Origin: Actinoalloteichus hoggarensis
GTDB lineage: Bacteria > Actinomycetota > Actinomycetes > Mycobacteriales > Pseudonocardiaceae
Assembly: GCF_002234535.1 (NCBI RefSeq)
Contig: NZ_CP022521.1
Coordinates: forward strand, 62,001 to 126,000
Length of the DNA stretch: 64,000 nt
Reading direction: 5' to 3'
Positions within the stretch are counted from its first letter, which is position 1. The number at the start of each line of letters is the position of its first letter. Both the position numbers and the translations under genes were made by a program. Under the pieces are notes generated by a model. It searched no databases. It had not been told where the DNA came from and saw only the letters and a program-made list of their open reading frames with translations. Positions 1 to 8,762 of the stretch are shown here, piece after piece.

Positions 1-1
1 C

Positions 2-499
2 CGGCTCATCGCACCGGTGGTGCTGATCATCGCCAACATCGGTCAGGCGGCGCCTGCGATCGGCATCCTGGTGTTGTTCTTCCTGTGGACCGGCCAGACG
101 GGGTTCTGGATCGTGGTGCTGCCCACCGCGCTCTACGCCCTGCTTCCGGTGCTGCGCAACACCATGATCGGCATCCAGCAGGTGGACCCCAGTCTGTTGG
201 AGGCGGGTCGGGGCGTCGGGATGTCGAACCTCACCGTCCTACGCCGCATCGAACTGCCCCTGGCCGTTCCGTTCGTCCTGGCGGGCCTGCGCACCTCGCT
301 GGTGCTGGCCGTCGGCGTCGCGACGCTGGCGTTCTTCGTCGGCGGCGGCGGGCTGGGCGAGCTGATCGACGCCGGATACAAGCTCGGCAGGCCGTCGGTC
401 CTGGTGGTGGGCGCGGCGCTGGCGATGGCCTTGGCACTGTTGGTGGACTGGCTCGGCGGGCTCGCCGAGCGGCTCCTCGGACCGAAGGGACTGCGATGA
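2..499 (+). CDS. Glycine betaine/choline-type ABC importer permease (3' part, cut by window edge)
   Basis: Membrane permease of an osmoprotectant (betaine/choline/carnitine) ABC importer, OpuCB/ProW type. The frame is open to the left edge, so the N-terminus is missing; 165 residues remain. The visible part has the hydrophobic segments of a BPD-transport inner-membrane domain and the EAA-loop region (LEAGRGVGMS near residue 65), which docks the ATPase. Its TGA overlaps the ATG of the next gene (ATGA), so the two are translationally coupled. The following substrate-binding lipoprotein supports the family. The exact substrate is inferred. Confidence 0.9.
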   Translation, partial: RLIAPVVLIIANIGQAAPAIGILVLFFLWTGQTGFWIVVLPTALYALLPVLRNTMIGIQQVDPSLLEAGRGVGMSNLTVLRRIELPLAVPFVLAGLRTSLVLAVGVATLAFFVGGGGLGELIDAGYKLGRPSVLVVGAALAMALALLVDWLGGLAERLLGPKGLR

Positions 500-1488
500 G
501 CACGACACGTCGCCGCGTCGCCCTGCTGGGGGCGACGGTGCTGACCTCGGTCTCGGTGCTCGCGGGCTGCGGGCTCAGCTCGGGGGCGGCGCTGTCCCTG
601 GAAGTCGGGCCGGGCTCGATCCAGGTGAACCCGGCCTTCGAAGACGCGGTCTTCACCGTCGGATCGAAGGACTTCACCGAGAACTGGCTGCTCGGCTACA
701 TGACGTTGTTCACGCTGTCCGCGGCGGGTGCCGAGGTGCGAGACCTGACCAACATCCAGGGCTCCAACAGCGCGCGCGACGCCCAGGCAGCGGGCCAGAT
801 CGACATGATGTGGGAGTACACCGGCACGTCCTGGATCTCCTACAACGGCAAGGTCGACCCGATCACGGATGCCGTGGCGCAGTACGACGCGGTCGCCGAG
901 CTGGACCGGCGGGAACATCAGCTGGTGTGGACGGCGATGTCCCCGGTGGACAACACCTACGCCTTCGCGTTGAACAGGGAGAACGCCGAACGCCTCGGAG
1001 TGGAGACGCTCTCCGACCTGGCGGCGCTCGTCAACGAGGACCCGTCGGCGGCCACGTTCTGCGTGGAGACCGAGTTCGCCAGCCGGAACGACGGGATGCC
1101 GGGTGTGGAGGAGGCCTACGGCTTCAGCGTCCCGCCGGAGAATCTCAACACCCTGGCCATCGGGCCGATCTACCAGGCCACCGCCGACGGCGAGGTCTGC
1201 ACCGTCGGCGAGATCTTCAGCACCGACGGCCGGGTGCTTGGCCTGGACCTGGTGGTCTTGGAGGACGACCGGCTGTTCTTCCCCCGGTACAACGCCTCCG
1301 TCGTGGTCCGTGAGGAGGTCATCGAGGAGTACCCGGAGGTCAGGGAGGTGCTCGACCCGGTGGCCGAGGCGCTGAACAACGACGTGATGCGGGAGCTCAA
1401 CGCGAAGGTCGACGTGGAGGGCCAGGACCCGGATCAGGTGGCCAGGGACTGGCTCATCGAGGAGGGCTTCGTCACAGCGGCCGAGTGA
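496..1488 (+). CDS. Glycine betaine/choline-type ABC transporter substrate-binding lipoprotein
   Basis: Extracytoplasmic solute receptor of the OpuAC/OsmF family, 330 residues. A signal peptide ends in the lipobox LAGC with the acylated Cys at residue 25, so it should be anchored to the outer face of the membrane. The mature part opens with GSKDFTENWLLG, followed by an MMWEYTGTSW segment, both typical of quaternary-ammonium binding proteins. The ATG overlaps the permease stop codon, and it is the last gene of the importer operon. A much longer open frame extends upstream, but the lipobox fixes this start. Confidence 0.93.
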   Translation: MSTTRRRVALLGATVLTSVSVLAGCGLSSGAALSLEVGPGSIQVNPAFEDAVFTVGSKDFTENWLLGYMTLFTLSAAGAEVRDLTNIQGSNSARDAQAAGQIDMMWEYTGTSWISYNGKVDPITDAVAQYDAVAELDRREHQLVWTAMSPVDNTYAFALNRENAERLGVETLSDLAALVNEDPSAATFCVETEFASRNDGMPGVEEAYGFSVPPENLNTLAIGPIYQATADGEVCTVGEIFSTDGRVLGLDLVVLEDDRLFFPRYNASVVVREEVIEEYPEVREVLDPVAEALNNDVMRELNAKVDVEGQDPDQVARDWLIEEGFVTAAE

Positions 1489-1747
1489 CGAGGACGACGT
1501 GAACGCCCGGACGTCGTCTCCTCAGGGTCGGCCACCGACCGCCAGGCTCGTGGACGGCCGTGAGGAGGCACGCTCCGCGGGCCAGGCGCGTCGGCGCCCT
1601 GCTCGGCGCCGGGTCGAATCGAACGGCGGGCCGGACACACACCGCCGGCGCCTCGACACGCCACCGGCGCGCATGCCCCGGTGCCCGACCCCGGCGTGTC
1701 GGCCTGCGGCGAGGAACGGGGACGTCGTAACGCGCCTGCCGCCGTGC

Positions 1748-2281
1748 TCAGCCTGCCGCCGAGCGCGGGGCCTGCGCCCTGCCCGACGCGGCCGAAGCAC
1801 CGCCTGCGGTCGACCCGAGCCGTGTGCTCAGGCCGAAACGGCGCAGGAGCTCGTCCTCCACCTGCGCCAGCTCCGCGTCGACCGCCCGGTGCGCGGCTCG
1901 CCGCCGTTCGGCGGGCATCCGTTCCGCCGCCCGGACCGCGGCGAGGAGCTGCCGAAGTCGGGGCTCGATCCCCACGGCGAATCGGGCGTCCTCGTGCTTG
2001 TCGCCGTCTCGCTCGCGGAGCGCGTCCAGCGCCTCCCGCACGCCGACGATCCGCGCGTGCAGGGCGGCTCCGCGGCCGCTGAACTCCGCCAGCCGCTCGA
2101 CCGGGACGCCGAGCCGCCGGGCCCGCAATCGGTCGACCGCGTCGCGCGCCGAGGCCGCCGCCCCTGCGGCGAACGGGAGCAGCACCGGTGCCGCGACCGG
2201 GATCAACGCCTTCGCCAGCCCCGTGAGCCGTCTGCCACCACGCCCCTTCGAGGCGGGGTCGTCCTTCTTCCGTCGTGCCAT
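1748..2281 (-). CDS. DUF6474 family protein
   Basis: A 177-residue basic protein of a family of unknown function widespread in Pseudonocardiaceae-type actinobacteria. It opens MARRKKDDPASKGRGG, then has one hydrophobic stretch (about residues 22-40, LIPVAAPVLLPFAAG) and an Arg/Glu/Ala-rich helical remainder that may form a coiled coil. The ATG at 2281 is chosen because GGAGGTG lies about 8 bases upstream; the open frame extends 30 codons further without such a site. It is divergent from the nuclease gene to its right. No function can be assigned. Confidence 0.75.
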   Translation of the reverse strand: MARRKKDDPASKGRGGRRLTGLAKALIPVAAPVLLPFAAGAAASARDAVDRLRARRLGVPVERLAEFSGRGAALHARIVGVREALDALRERDGDKHEDARFAVGIEPRLRQLLAAVRAAERMPAERRRAAHRAVDAELAQVEDELLRRFGLSTRLGSTAGGASAASGRAQAPRSAAG

Positions 2282-2450
2282 CGCCTGAGCACCTCCGCAT
2301 TCCTGCCTGGAGCACCGCCCTGGAGCACCGGCTGGGACAGCCTGCTGGGGGTACTCCAGCGAGATCGCCAATCGTGCCAGATCAGCCGCGAGGCGCGTGC
2401 GACATCGGGTGTCGACTCGGGCATCCCGGGGGTGCGCTTACGCTCGATGT

Positions 2451-4160
2451 GTGACGGACACGGTTCTTCTCGACGCGGGGGTGGTGACGCGGTGTCGCCG
2501 TCGGGTCCATCTGGAGAACGACCCGACGATGACGGACACGCCCAAGGCGGAGCCGGACACCGCCGCCGAGCAGCGGATGGCGGACGCGGCCGCCCACCGG
2601 GCGAGCGTCGCCAGGCGGCTCGCCGAGCTGCACGAACCCGGTTGGGTCGAGATCGCGCGGGACCTGCCGTCGAGCGTCAGAGCCCGCGCCACGCTCGACG
2701 CGATGGCGGCCGAGACACCGCTGATCTGGGGTGCCCAGCTGCCCGGTGACCCGGACCACGGGCGCCGCGGCGGCATCGACCTGCTCGTACGGTCCGACGG
2801 CCGCTACCTCCCCGTCCTGGTGGTCCGGCATAAGGTGAGCGACCCGGGCTCCGGAGTGCGGACCAGCCCCTTGGAGTCCCCGACCTTCGCCGCCGCCCGG
2901 CCGGACCCGAATCGCAAGGCCCGGCCGCAGGCGAGGGACCAGCTGCGGCTCGCACACATTCACCGGCTGCTCCAGGCCGTGACGGCCGGCCGGGACGAGG
3001 GCGGAGACACGGCCCGGCAGGCACCCGGCAGGCGCAGATCGGTCGGCAGAGGCGCGGCGAGCGGCCGGGGACGTGCCGTCGGCGGTGTCATCGGCATGGA
3101 CGGCGACGTCGTGGTCTGGCACGACCTGGAGGCGCCGAACTGGCCGGGCGGCCGGACGGCGCTGGACGAGTACGACAAGCGGTTCGCCGACCGGCTCGCC
3201 GTCGCCGCGGCGGCGGCCGCGGGCGCCGAACCGCTGGCCCGGCCGTCACGCATCCTCGAATGCCGATCATGCCCGTGGTGGCCGGTGTGCGAACAGACGC
3301 TGCGGGCCGAACGAGACGTGAGCCTGGTGGTCCGAGGTGAGGACGCGACGGCGTTCCGGTCGGTCGGGGTGGGCACCGTCGACGGGCTCGCCGCGCTCGA
3401 CCCGCGGGGCCGGTCGCCGGTGCCGCTGATGGGCGCGGGATTCGGCGACTCCGTCGTGCTGGCCAGGGCCTGGCTGCGGGACCTGTCGATGATCCGCCGC
3501 GTCCGGGACGTCCAGGTGCCCCGCGCGGACGTCGAGGTGGACGTCGACATGGAGAGCTTCGGCGACGGCGGCGCCTACCTGTGGGGTTCGCTGCTGTCCG
3601 GCGCCGACGTCGGCGAGCCCGCGGGATACCGCGCCTTCGCGACCTGGGAGCCGGTTCCGACCCCCGACGAGGCGCGGTCCTTCGCCGAGTTCTGGTCGTG
3701 GTTGCGCACGGTCCGGATGCGGGCGGCGGCGCGCGGCCTGACCTTCCGCGCCTACTGCTACAACGAACTGGCCGAGAACCGCTGGCTGCTGTCCTCCGCG
3801 AGCCGATTCGAGGGGATCGAGGGGGTGCCCGCCGTCGGCGAGGTGCGTGCCTTCATCCAGTCGGAGGAATGGGTGGACCTCTTCGCGATCGTCCGCGAGC
3901 AGTTCCTCTGCGCGGGCGGGCGGGGACTCAAGACCATCGCGCCGGCGGCGGGCTTCTCGTGGCGGGACCCCGAGGCGGGCGGCGAGAACTCGATGCGCTG
4001 GTATCGCGACGCCGTCGGGCTGGACGGCGCGCCCCCGGACGATCGGCAGCGAGAGCGGCTGCTCCGCTACAACGAGGACGACGTGCAGGCGACCCTGGCC
4101 CTACGCCGCTGGATGACCTCGGCCGAGGTCACCCGGGTGCCGTACGCCGGAGACCTCTGA
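2451..4160 (+). CDS. TM0106-family RecB-like nuclease with C-terminal RNase H-like domain
   Basis: Predicted DNA nuclease, 569 residues. The N-terminal half is a Cas4/RecB-like PD-(D/E)XK domain: GGID near residue 108 and LVVRHK near 126 match the Asp and Lys of the active site. One Cys near residue 15 and three clustered Cys (CRSCPWWPVC, about 271-280) fit the four ligands of a Cas4-type iron-sulfur cluster. The C-terminal part (from about 360, VDMES; RYNEDDVQ near 541) resembles a DnaQ/RNase H-fold exonuclease. The GTG at 2451 begins the conserved VTDTVLLDAG start. No CRISPR array or cas1/cas2 is nearby, so a housekeeping repair role is more likely. Confidence 0.85.
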   Translation: MTDTVLLDAGVVTRCRRRVHLENDPTMTDTPKAEPDTAAEQRMADAAAHRASVARRLAELHEPGWVEIARDLPSSVRARATLDAMAAETPLIWGAQLPGDPDHGRRGGIDLLVRSDGRYLPVLVVRHKVSDPGSGVRTSPLESPTFAAARPDPNRKARPQARDQLRLAHIHRLLQAVTAGRDEGGDTARQAPGRRRSVGRGAASGRGRAVGGVIGMDGDVVVWHDLEAPNWPGGRTALDEYDKRFADRLAVAAAAAAGAEPLARPSRILECRSCPWWPVCEQTLRAERDVSLVVRGEDATAFRSVGVGTVDGLAALDPRGRSPVPLMGAGFGDSVVLARAWLRDLSMIRRVRDVQVPRADVEVDVDMESFGDGGAYLWGSLLSGADVGEPAGYRAFATWEPVPTPDEARSFAEFWSWLRTVRMRAAARGLTFRAYCYNELAENRWLLSSASRFEGIEGVPAVGEVRAFIQSEEWVDLFAIVREQFLCAGGRGLKTIAPAAGFSWRDPEAGGENSMRWYRDAVGLDGAPPDDRQRERLLRYNEDDVQATLALRRWMTSAEVTRVPYAGDL

Positions 4161-4443
4161 GGGGGCTCGCCCGGTTCCGCGCGGTCTGTGGGTTCCGTGA
4201 CTCGGCGGGCTGCCACGCCGGTCGGGGCCTCACAGGATTCTCCGGCCGCGGCGGCCGGACCTCGCTCGGCATCGAAACCGTGTCCTCGCGGGCTCGTCCG
4301 CCGCTTCGATGCGCCAGGCTCGGTCCCGCCGCGTCCGGGCCGCCCTTCAAGGCCCGGGCCACGCCGTGTCGGACGAACACCGGCTGCGCGGCGGCGATCC
4401 GTGTGGCCGTGATCGCCGCCGCGCACGGCCCGACGTCCTCCAC

Positions 4444-5202
4444 TCAGCGCGGCGGCATCCGCAGCGCGCCGTCGAGCCGGATGGTCTCGCCGTTGAGGTA
4501 GTCCTGCTCGATGATCGACAGCACCAGCCTCGCGTAGTCCTCCGGGTGTCCCATGCGCTTCGGGAACTGGAGGTTCGACTCCAGCTTCTCGCGGAACTCC
4601 GGCGTGATGCCCGCCATCATCGGTGTGCTGAGGATGCCGGGGGCGATGGTCATCACTCGGACTCCCAGTGAGGCCAGGTCACGGGCGGCGGGCAGCGTCA
4701 TCCCCGCGACGCCGCCCTTGGACGCCGAGTAGGCGGCCTGCCCGACCTGCCCCTCGAACGCGGCGACCGACGCGGTGTTGACGACCACGCCCCGATGTCC
4801 CTCGGCGAGCGGATCGGTGGCGGCCATCGCCTCCGCCGCCAGGCGCATCACGTTGAACGTGCCGATCAGGTTGATCTCGATGACCTTGCGGAAGAGCTCC
4901 AGATCGTGGACGCCCTTGCGGCTGAGGATGCGGCCGGCGTCGGCGACGCCCGCGCAGTTCACCGCGACGCGCAGCGGCAGTCCGGAGCCGGTGGCCGCGT
5001 CGACGGCCGCCTGCACCTGCTCGGCGCTGCGCACGTCGGCGGCGACGAACCGGACGCCCTCCACGGGGGCCGCCGCCTCGACGGCCGAGGGCAGATCGAG
5101 GGCGAACACCGTGGCGCCTTCGGCCGCGAGGGCTCGTGCGGTGGCGCCGCCGAGCCCGGAGGCTCCGCCGGTGACGATCGCTGCGGTGTCGGTGATCTGC
5201 AT
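4444..5202 (-). CDS. SDR family NAD(P)-dependent oxidoreductase (3-hydroxyacyl-CoA dehydrogenase type II-like)
   Basis: Classical short-chain dehydrogenase, 252 residues. The Rossmann glycine motif TGGASGLG is at residues 11-18, an NCAG-type motif follows, and the catalytic YSASK motif is near residue 163. The spacing and the C-terminal RLDGALRMPPR tail resemble the HSD17B10/FadB2-like hydroxyacyl-CoA dehydrogenases, which oxidise 3-hydroxyacyl-CoA with NAD in fatty-acid or branched-chain breakdown; that substrate is inferred. The ATG at 5202 is preceded by GGGAG at good spacing, so the ATG six codons upstream is less likely. Its 3' end converges on the nuclease gene; no fatty-acid gene is adjacent. 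Confidence 0.88.
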   Translation of the reverse strand: MQITDTAAIVTGGASGLGGATARALAAEGATVFALDLPSAVEAAAPVEGVRFVAADVRSAEQVQAAVDAATGSGLPLRVAVNCAGVADAGRILSRKGVHDLELFRKVIEINLIGTFNVMRLAAEAMAATDPLAEGHRGVVVNTASVAAFEGQVGQAAYSASKGGVAGMTLPAARDLASLGVRVMTIAPGILSTPMMAGITPEFREKLESNLQFPKRMGHPEDYARLVLSIIEQDYLNGETIRLDGALRMPPR

Positions 5203-5295
5203 CTGCTCTCCCTTGAGCACGTAGGTCTGTCGTCTACCGGGACCAGCCGAGATTCGACGCGAGATCCCCGTGCCGGACGTCAGGCCTTCAGGCGC

Positions 5296-6258
5296 TCAGC
5301 GACGACCGGGTGGACAGATCTGGTCGAGTTCGGCCAAGTCTGCCAGGGTCGGCTGCCAGTCCCCGGCGACGGCGTTCATCTTGATCTGCTCGGGCATGGT
5401 GGCGCCCGCGATCACCGAGGCTACTGCGGGCTGTGCGGCCAGCCACCCGATCGCGACGTCGGTCATACTCAGATTGCGTTGGTCGGCGAAGTGCCTGATC
5501 GCCTCGATCCGATCCCACGGTGCCTCGGCGAGCAGTCTGCCGCGTCCGGCGAGCCTGGTCCCCGGCATGGTCTCGACGCCCCGGCGATATTTCCCGGTCA
5601 GCAGTCCGTTGGCGAGCGGAAAGTAGGGGATCAGCCCGATGCCGAACCGTTCGCAGACCGGCACCACCTCCCGCTCCGCCTCTCGTTCCAACAGCGAATA
5701 ATGGTTCTGCGCGGCGATGGGGCCGATGAGCTTCTCGGTGTCGGCGATCCAGGCCGTGTCGGCGATCTGCCAGCCGGCGAGGTTGCAGTGTCCGATGTAG
5801 CGCACCTTGCCCTCGTGGATCAGATCGTCCAATGCGGACAGCGTCTCCTCCAGAGGAGTCGCCAGATCCGGGCGATGCAGTTGGTAGAGGTCGATCCAGT
5901 CGGTGCCCAGCCGCCGGAGTGACGACTCGACGGCGCGTTTGATGTAGCGGCGTGAACCGCGAGAGCCGAAGTCGGGACCGTTGACGCCCTGCATGTCCAT
6001 GCCGAACTTGGTGGCGATGACCGCCCACTCCCGTCGGCCGGACAGCGCTTGTCCCAGCAGCTCCTCACTGCGGCCGCGAGGGGCGCCGTAGACGTCGGCG
6101 ACGTCGAAGAACGTGATCCCGACGTCCAACGCCGCATTGACCACCGCACGAGTACCGGACAGCGTCTCCGTACTGGTTCCGGGCCTGCCCAGGTTGTTAC
6201 AGCCCAGCCCGACGACGCTGACGGTCAGGCCTGAGTCACCCAGTCGTCGTTGCTCCAC
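5296..6258 (-). CDS. Aldo/keto reductase
   Basis: NADPH-dependent (beta/alpha)8-barrel oxidoreductase of 320 residues. The catalytic tetrad is visible: Asp52 (FFDVAD), Tyr57 (VYG), Lys in IATKFG (about 84) and His in YQLHRPD (about 127). The C-terminal half contains AQNHYSLL and the cofactor-binding ASVIAGATMPEQI segment. It fits the YhdN/Tas-like AKR groups that act on small aldehydes and ketones; the substrate cannot be read from sequence. It lies 93 bp upstream of the SDR gene on the same strand and may share its transcript. Confidence 0.9.
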   Translation of the reverse strand: MEQRRLGDSGLTVSVVGLGCNNLGRPGTSTETLSGTRAVVNAALDVGITFFDVADVYGAPRGRSEELLGQALSGRREWAVIATKFGMDMQGVNGPDFGSRGSRRYIKRAVESSLRRLGTDWIDLYQLHRPDLATPLEETLSALDDLIHEGKVRYIGHCNLAGWQIADTAWIADTEKLIGPIAAQNHYSLLEREAEREVVPVCERFGIGLIPYFPLANGLLTGKYRRGVETMPGTRLAGRGRLLAEAPWDRIEAIRHFADQRNLSMTDVAIGWLAAQPAVASVIAGATMPEQIKMNAVAGDWQPTLADLAELDQICPPGRR

Positions 6259-6709
6259 GGCTCAAGACCATAAGGCGTCACCTCTTGTCATCGCCGCGGT
6301 GCCGTCGTTCTCGCGCGTGTATCGGTGCCGACGCGGTCGGTGACCAGTGGTGATCGGAGTCTCGGGCCTCGTGAGTGAGCAGGCGCCCGCCGGGCGGGAT
6401 GTCGGTCCGCCTCGAATCGGTCACGACATCCCCCGGTATCACGAGCGAACGGCGTGCCTGGCGGAGTTCGGTCGGCGGGCCGCGATGTCGAGTCCACGGC
6501 GCTTTCCGGGGTCGCGAGTGCCGGACATGTTCGTCGCGCGGCTGTGGCCTGACGGCGCCTCGCTCACGGACGCGGGTTCGTCGTCGCGCGACCGCCGTCG
6601 GGGTGTCGTGAATTCCTTAACCGGTCGTTAGGGATCACGCAGCGTGCCGCTAGGTCGTTCTCGGCCATCGTCGTTCTCGTCAGCGACACACACCACGAGA
6701 GGACATCCG
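6259..6709. other. Intergenic region between two divergent genes
   Basis: About 450 bp without a convincing gene; open frames here are Arg-rich with no recognisable start signals or motifs. It must hold the promoter of the aldo/keto reductase (leftward) and of the PepSY protein (rightward). The only structure I see is the inverted repeat listed separately at 6614-6634. Confidence 0.5.
6614..6634. promoter_or_regulatory. Imperfect inverted repeat upstream of the PepSY gene
   Basis: TCCTTAAC, five bases, then GTTAGGGA: two 8-base arms with one mismatch, in a locally A+T-richer patch about 75 bp before the PepSY start codon. It has the size and placement of a dimeric regulator operator. No specific regulator can be named. 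Confidence 0.3.
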
Positions 6710-7234
6710 ATGCGCAACCCGAAGCTCATGGCCGCGGTCATCGGCGCCGCCGGACTACTGGCCGTCGGCGGCACCGCCATCGCGTTGGACGGCCGCGGCG
6801 CGAGCGAGGTCACCCCCAGCTCCTTCACCCAGCAGGTCGACGACCGGGATGACCGGCACGACCGCGACGACTGGGACGACCGCGACGACTGGGACGACCG
6901 CGACGACTGGGACGACCAGGACGACCGCGGTGGTCTCGGCGGCCCCGATGCCGCAGGCGGCTCCCCGGACTCGCGCACCGAGGCCGCGGTCAGCCGCGAC
7001 GAGGCGATCCGCATCGCCGAGGAGCAGGCACCCGGCGCCACCGTCGTCGAGGTCGACCTCGACTCCGACGACGGCAGGCTCGAATGGGAGATCGAACTGC
7101 GCCAGGACCGGACCGAATGGGAGGTCGAGATCGACGCCCACACCGGCGAGGTTCGCGACGTCGAACAGGACCACGACGACGATGACGACGACCGGGATGA
7201 CGACGACCGCTACGACGACGACTGGGACGACTGA
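6710..7234 (+). CDS. Secreted or membrane-anchored PepSY-domain protein with Asp-rich repeats
   Basis: A 174-residue protein. Residues 1-27 (MRNPKLMAAVIGAAGLLAVGG) form a signal peptide or anchor. A very acidic segment follows with three tandem DRDDWD hexapeptides, then a single PepSY domain (SRDEAIRIAEEQAPGATVVEV through IDAHTGEVRDVE) and an almost pure Asp/Arg tail ending in DDDWDD. PepSY domains are small extracytoplasmic modules thought to bind or inhibit other proteins. The Asp runs suggest divalent-cation binding, which is inference. The ATG at 6710 has AGAGG upstream. A strong hairpin follows the stop, so it is probably monocistronic. Confidence 0.85.
   Translation: MRNPKLMAAVIGAAGLLAVGGTAIALDGRGASEVTPSSFTQQVDDRDDRHDRDDWDDRDDWDDRDDWDDQDDRGGLGGPDAAGGSPDSRTEAAVSRDEAIRIAEEQAPGATVVEVDLDSDDGRLEWEIELRQDRTEWEVEIDAHTGEVRDVEQDHDDDDDDRDDDDRYDDDWDD
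6860..6913 (+). repeat. 18-bp in-frame tandem repeat (3 copies)
   Basis: Three near-identical copies of an 18-bp unit encoding the hexapeptide DRDDWD inside the PepSY gene. Period 18 keeps the frame, so copy number could vary between strains without disrupting the protein. Confidence 0.85.
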
Positions 7235-7287
7235 CCGCACCCGGCGCGGCCCGACCACGTCACCGATCCGACCACCGCGCCGGTCGG

Positions 7288-7327
7288 CCGGAGATCCCCG
7301 CGAGCGCCTGAGGCAGGGGATCTCCGG
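7288..7327 (+). terminator. Hairpin terminator after the PepSY gene
   Basis: Perfect 12-bp inverted repeat (arms CCGGAGATCCCC and GGGGATCTCCGG) with a 16-base loop, 54 bp after the PepSY stop. There is no clear T-tract, which is common for high-GC actinobacterial terminators. Confidence 0.7.
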
Positions 7328-7460
7328 AATGGCGAGAACGCGGAGTGAGGGCTCGGACGAGGACCGAGGCGGTGGCTGAAGCAGAGAGAAGGGCAAGGCG
7401 AGGACGAGGGACGCGACGGAACCGCCCGAACCGTCCCCCGTCCACCGTTAGGGTGTTGAC

Positions 7461-8762
7461 ATGTCCAGGCAGGGGAGCGATGAGACCGCGCCGATACCTC
7501 GCGTGCGGCTCCCCGAGGTTCACGAGGCATGGCTGCCACGAGAGCACGATCTGTACCGACCCCGACACGGCGGACGACAGATCCTGGCGCTGCTGGCCGC
7601 ACTGCTCTTCTTCGGCGCTCCCGCCTTCAGCTACCTGTTCGGCGCGAGAGCCACCGAGATCGAGAACCGCGCCCTGGTCGACTTCCCGAACATCATGCAT
7701 GGCTGGGGTTTCTTCACCGAGTTCCCCCAATGGTCGATCGACTACCTGCCGTTCCGCCAGTCGGCCATCACCATCGCGGACGGCGTCAGCCACGTCGTCT
7801 TCGGCGAGTCGGTGTCCCTGGACGGCGTCGGCGACGACGCGGCAGGCGGACCCATCACGCCGAGCGGCGGCGGCGACCGCAGGATCGTCTATCCCAAGGC
7901 GATCGAGGGCGGCGACGGCTGGATGTACCTGGGTGCCGACGTCGACGGCAAGTGCAACAGCGAGCGCTCCCTCGACGAGGTGATCGACGCGGTGCAGCGG
8001 CTTCGAGCCGGTGTCGAGGCCTCGGGCCGCGAGTTCGTCATGGTGATCGCTCCGGACAAGACGACGGCGGTCCCCGAACACCTGCCTGCCGACTACGCGG
8101 GCCGGGACTGCTCGAGCGAGGTCGGCGCGGAGTTCTGGAAACGGGTACCCACCGAGACGGGGGCGGTCGACATCCGGACTCCGCTGGCGGAGGCGGGCGA
8201 GGCTCTCGGTCGACCGGTGTACTACCCGCTCGACTCACACTGGATGGACGAGGGCGCCATCGCCATGCTGACCAGCGTGGCCGAAGACCTGCGTCCCGGC
8301 TCCACGGCCGCCGTCACCACCACCGAGGACGCGCTGTGGCACAGCGATGCCGATCTGCCTGTGCTCGTCGGACGGCACGCGGAACGCACCGGCATGACGT
8401 ACCGCATCCACCCGGACGGAAGTACGGACAACACCCATGGGTTGAATTACAACCTCGATCAGCCGGAGCACTTCACCGCGGGCCCGCTCGCGGGCATGAT
8501 CACCGAGCGGACCGCGATCATCGGAGACTCGTTCCTCGCCGCCGCCAGCCGGTACGTCTCCGGATTCTTCAGTGACGTGACTCTGCAGTACTACCAGACG
8601 TTGAGCCACGATCCGGACTCGGTGATCCAGATGCTCGTGGAGCAGGACGTGATCGTGGTCGAGGTCGTCGAACGGAACCTGGTCAGTGGTAGCGCGCCGT
8701 TCCTGGAGGAAGAGGTGATCGGTCTCATCAGCTCCGAGCTGGCCCGGAACCCGATCTCCTGA
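7461..8762 (+). CDS. AlgX/AlgJ-like SGNH-hydrolase-fold O-acetyltransferase, membrane anchored
   Basis: A 433-residue protein with a short cytoplasmic N-terminus, one membrane segment (about 40-62, ILALLAALLFFGAPAF) and an extracytoplasmic SGNH domain of the alginate O-acetyltransferase AlgX/AlgJ family. The catalytic Asp-x-His pair is seen in DSHWMDEGA (Asp258, His260) and the Ser in GDSFL (Ser357). Family members move acetyl groups onto exported polysaccharide, receiving them from a membrane acyltransferase. The 3' end overlaps by 35 bp the opposite-strand acyltransferase-3 gene, a likely donor partner. The glycan acceptor is unknown. Confidence 0.85.
   Translation: MSRQGSDETAPIPRVRLPEVHEAWLPREHDLYRPRHGGRQILALLAALLFFGAPAFSYLFGARATEIENRALVDFPNIMHGWGFFTEFPQWSIDYLPFRQSAITIADGVSHVVFGESVSLDGVGDDAAGGPITPSGGGDRRIVYPKAIEGGDGWMYLGADVDGKCNSERSLDEVIDAVQRLRAGVEASGREFVMVIAPDKTTAVPEHLPADYAGRDCSSEVGAEFWKRVPTETGAVDIRTPLAEAGEALGRPVYYPLDSHWMDEGAIAMLTSVAEDLRPGSTAAVTTTEDALWHSDADLPVLVGRHAERTGMTYRIHPDGSTDNTHGLNYNLDQPEHFTAGPLAGMITERTAIIGDSFLAAASRYVSGFFSDVTLQYYQTLSHDPDSVIQMLVEQDVIVVEVVERNLVSGSAPFLEEEVIGLISSELARNPIS

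Noticed and set aside
85-1488. A 467-residue protein starting at 85
   Set aside because: The first 137 codons overlap the permease in another frame; the lipobox after the ATG at 496 fixes the real start.
2451-4160. A CRISPR-associated Cas4 function for the RecB-like nuclease
   Set aside because: No repeat-spacer array and no cas gene anywhere in the window; the C-terminal RNase H-fold domain fits the TM0106 family instead.
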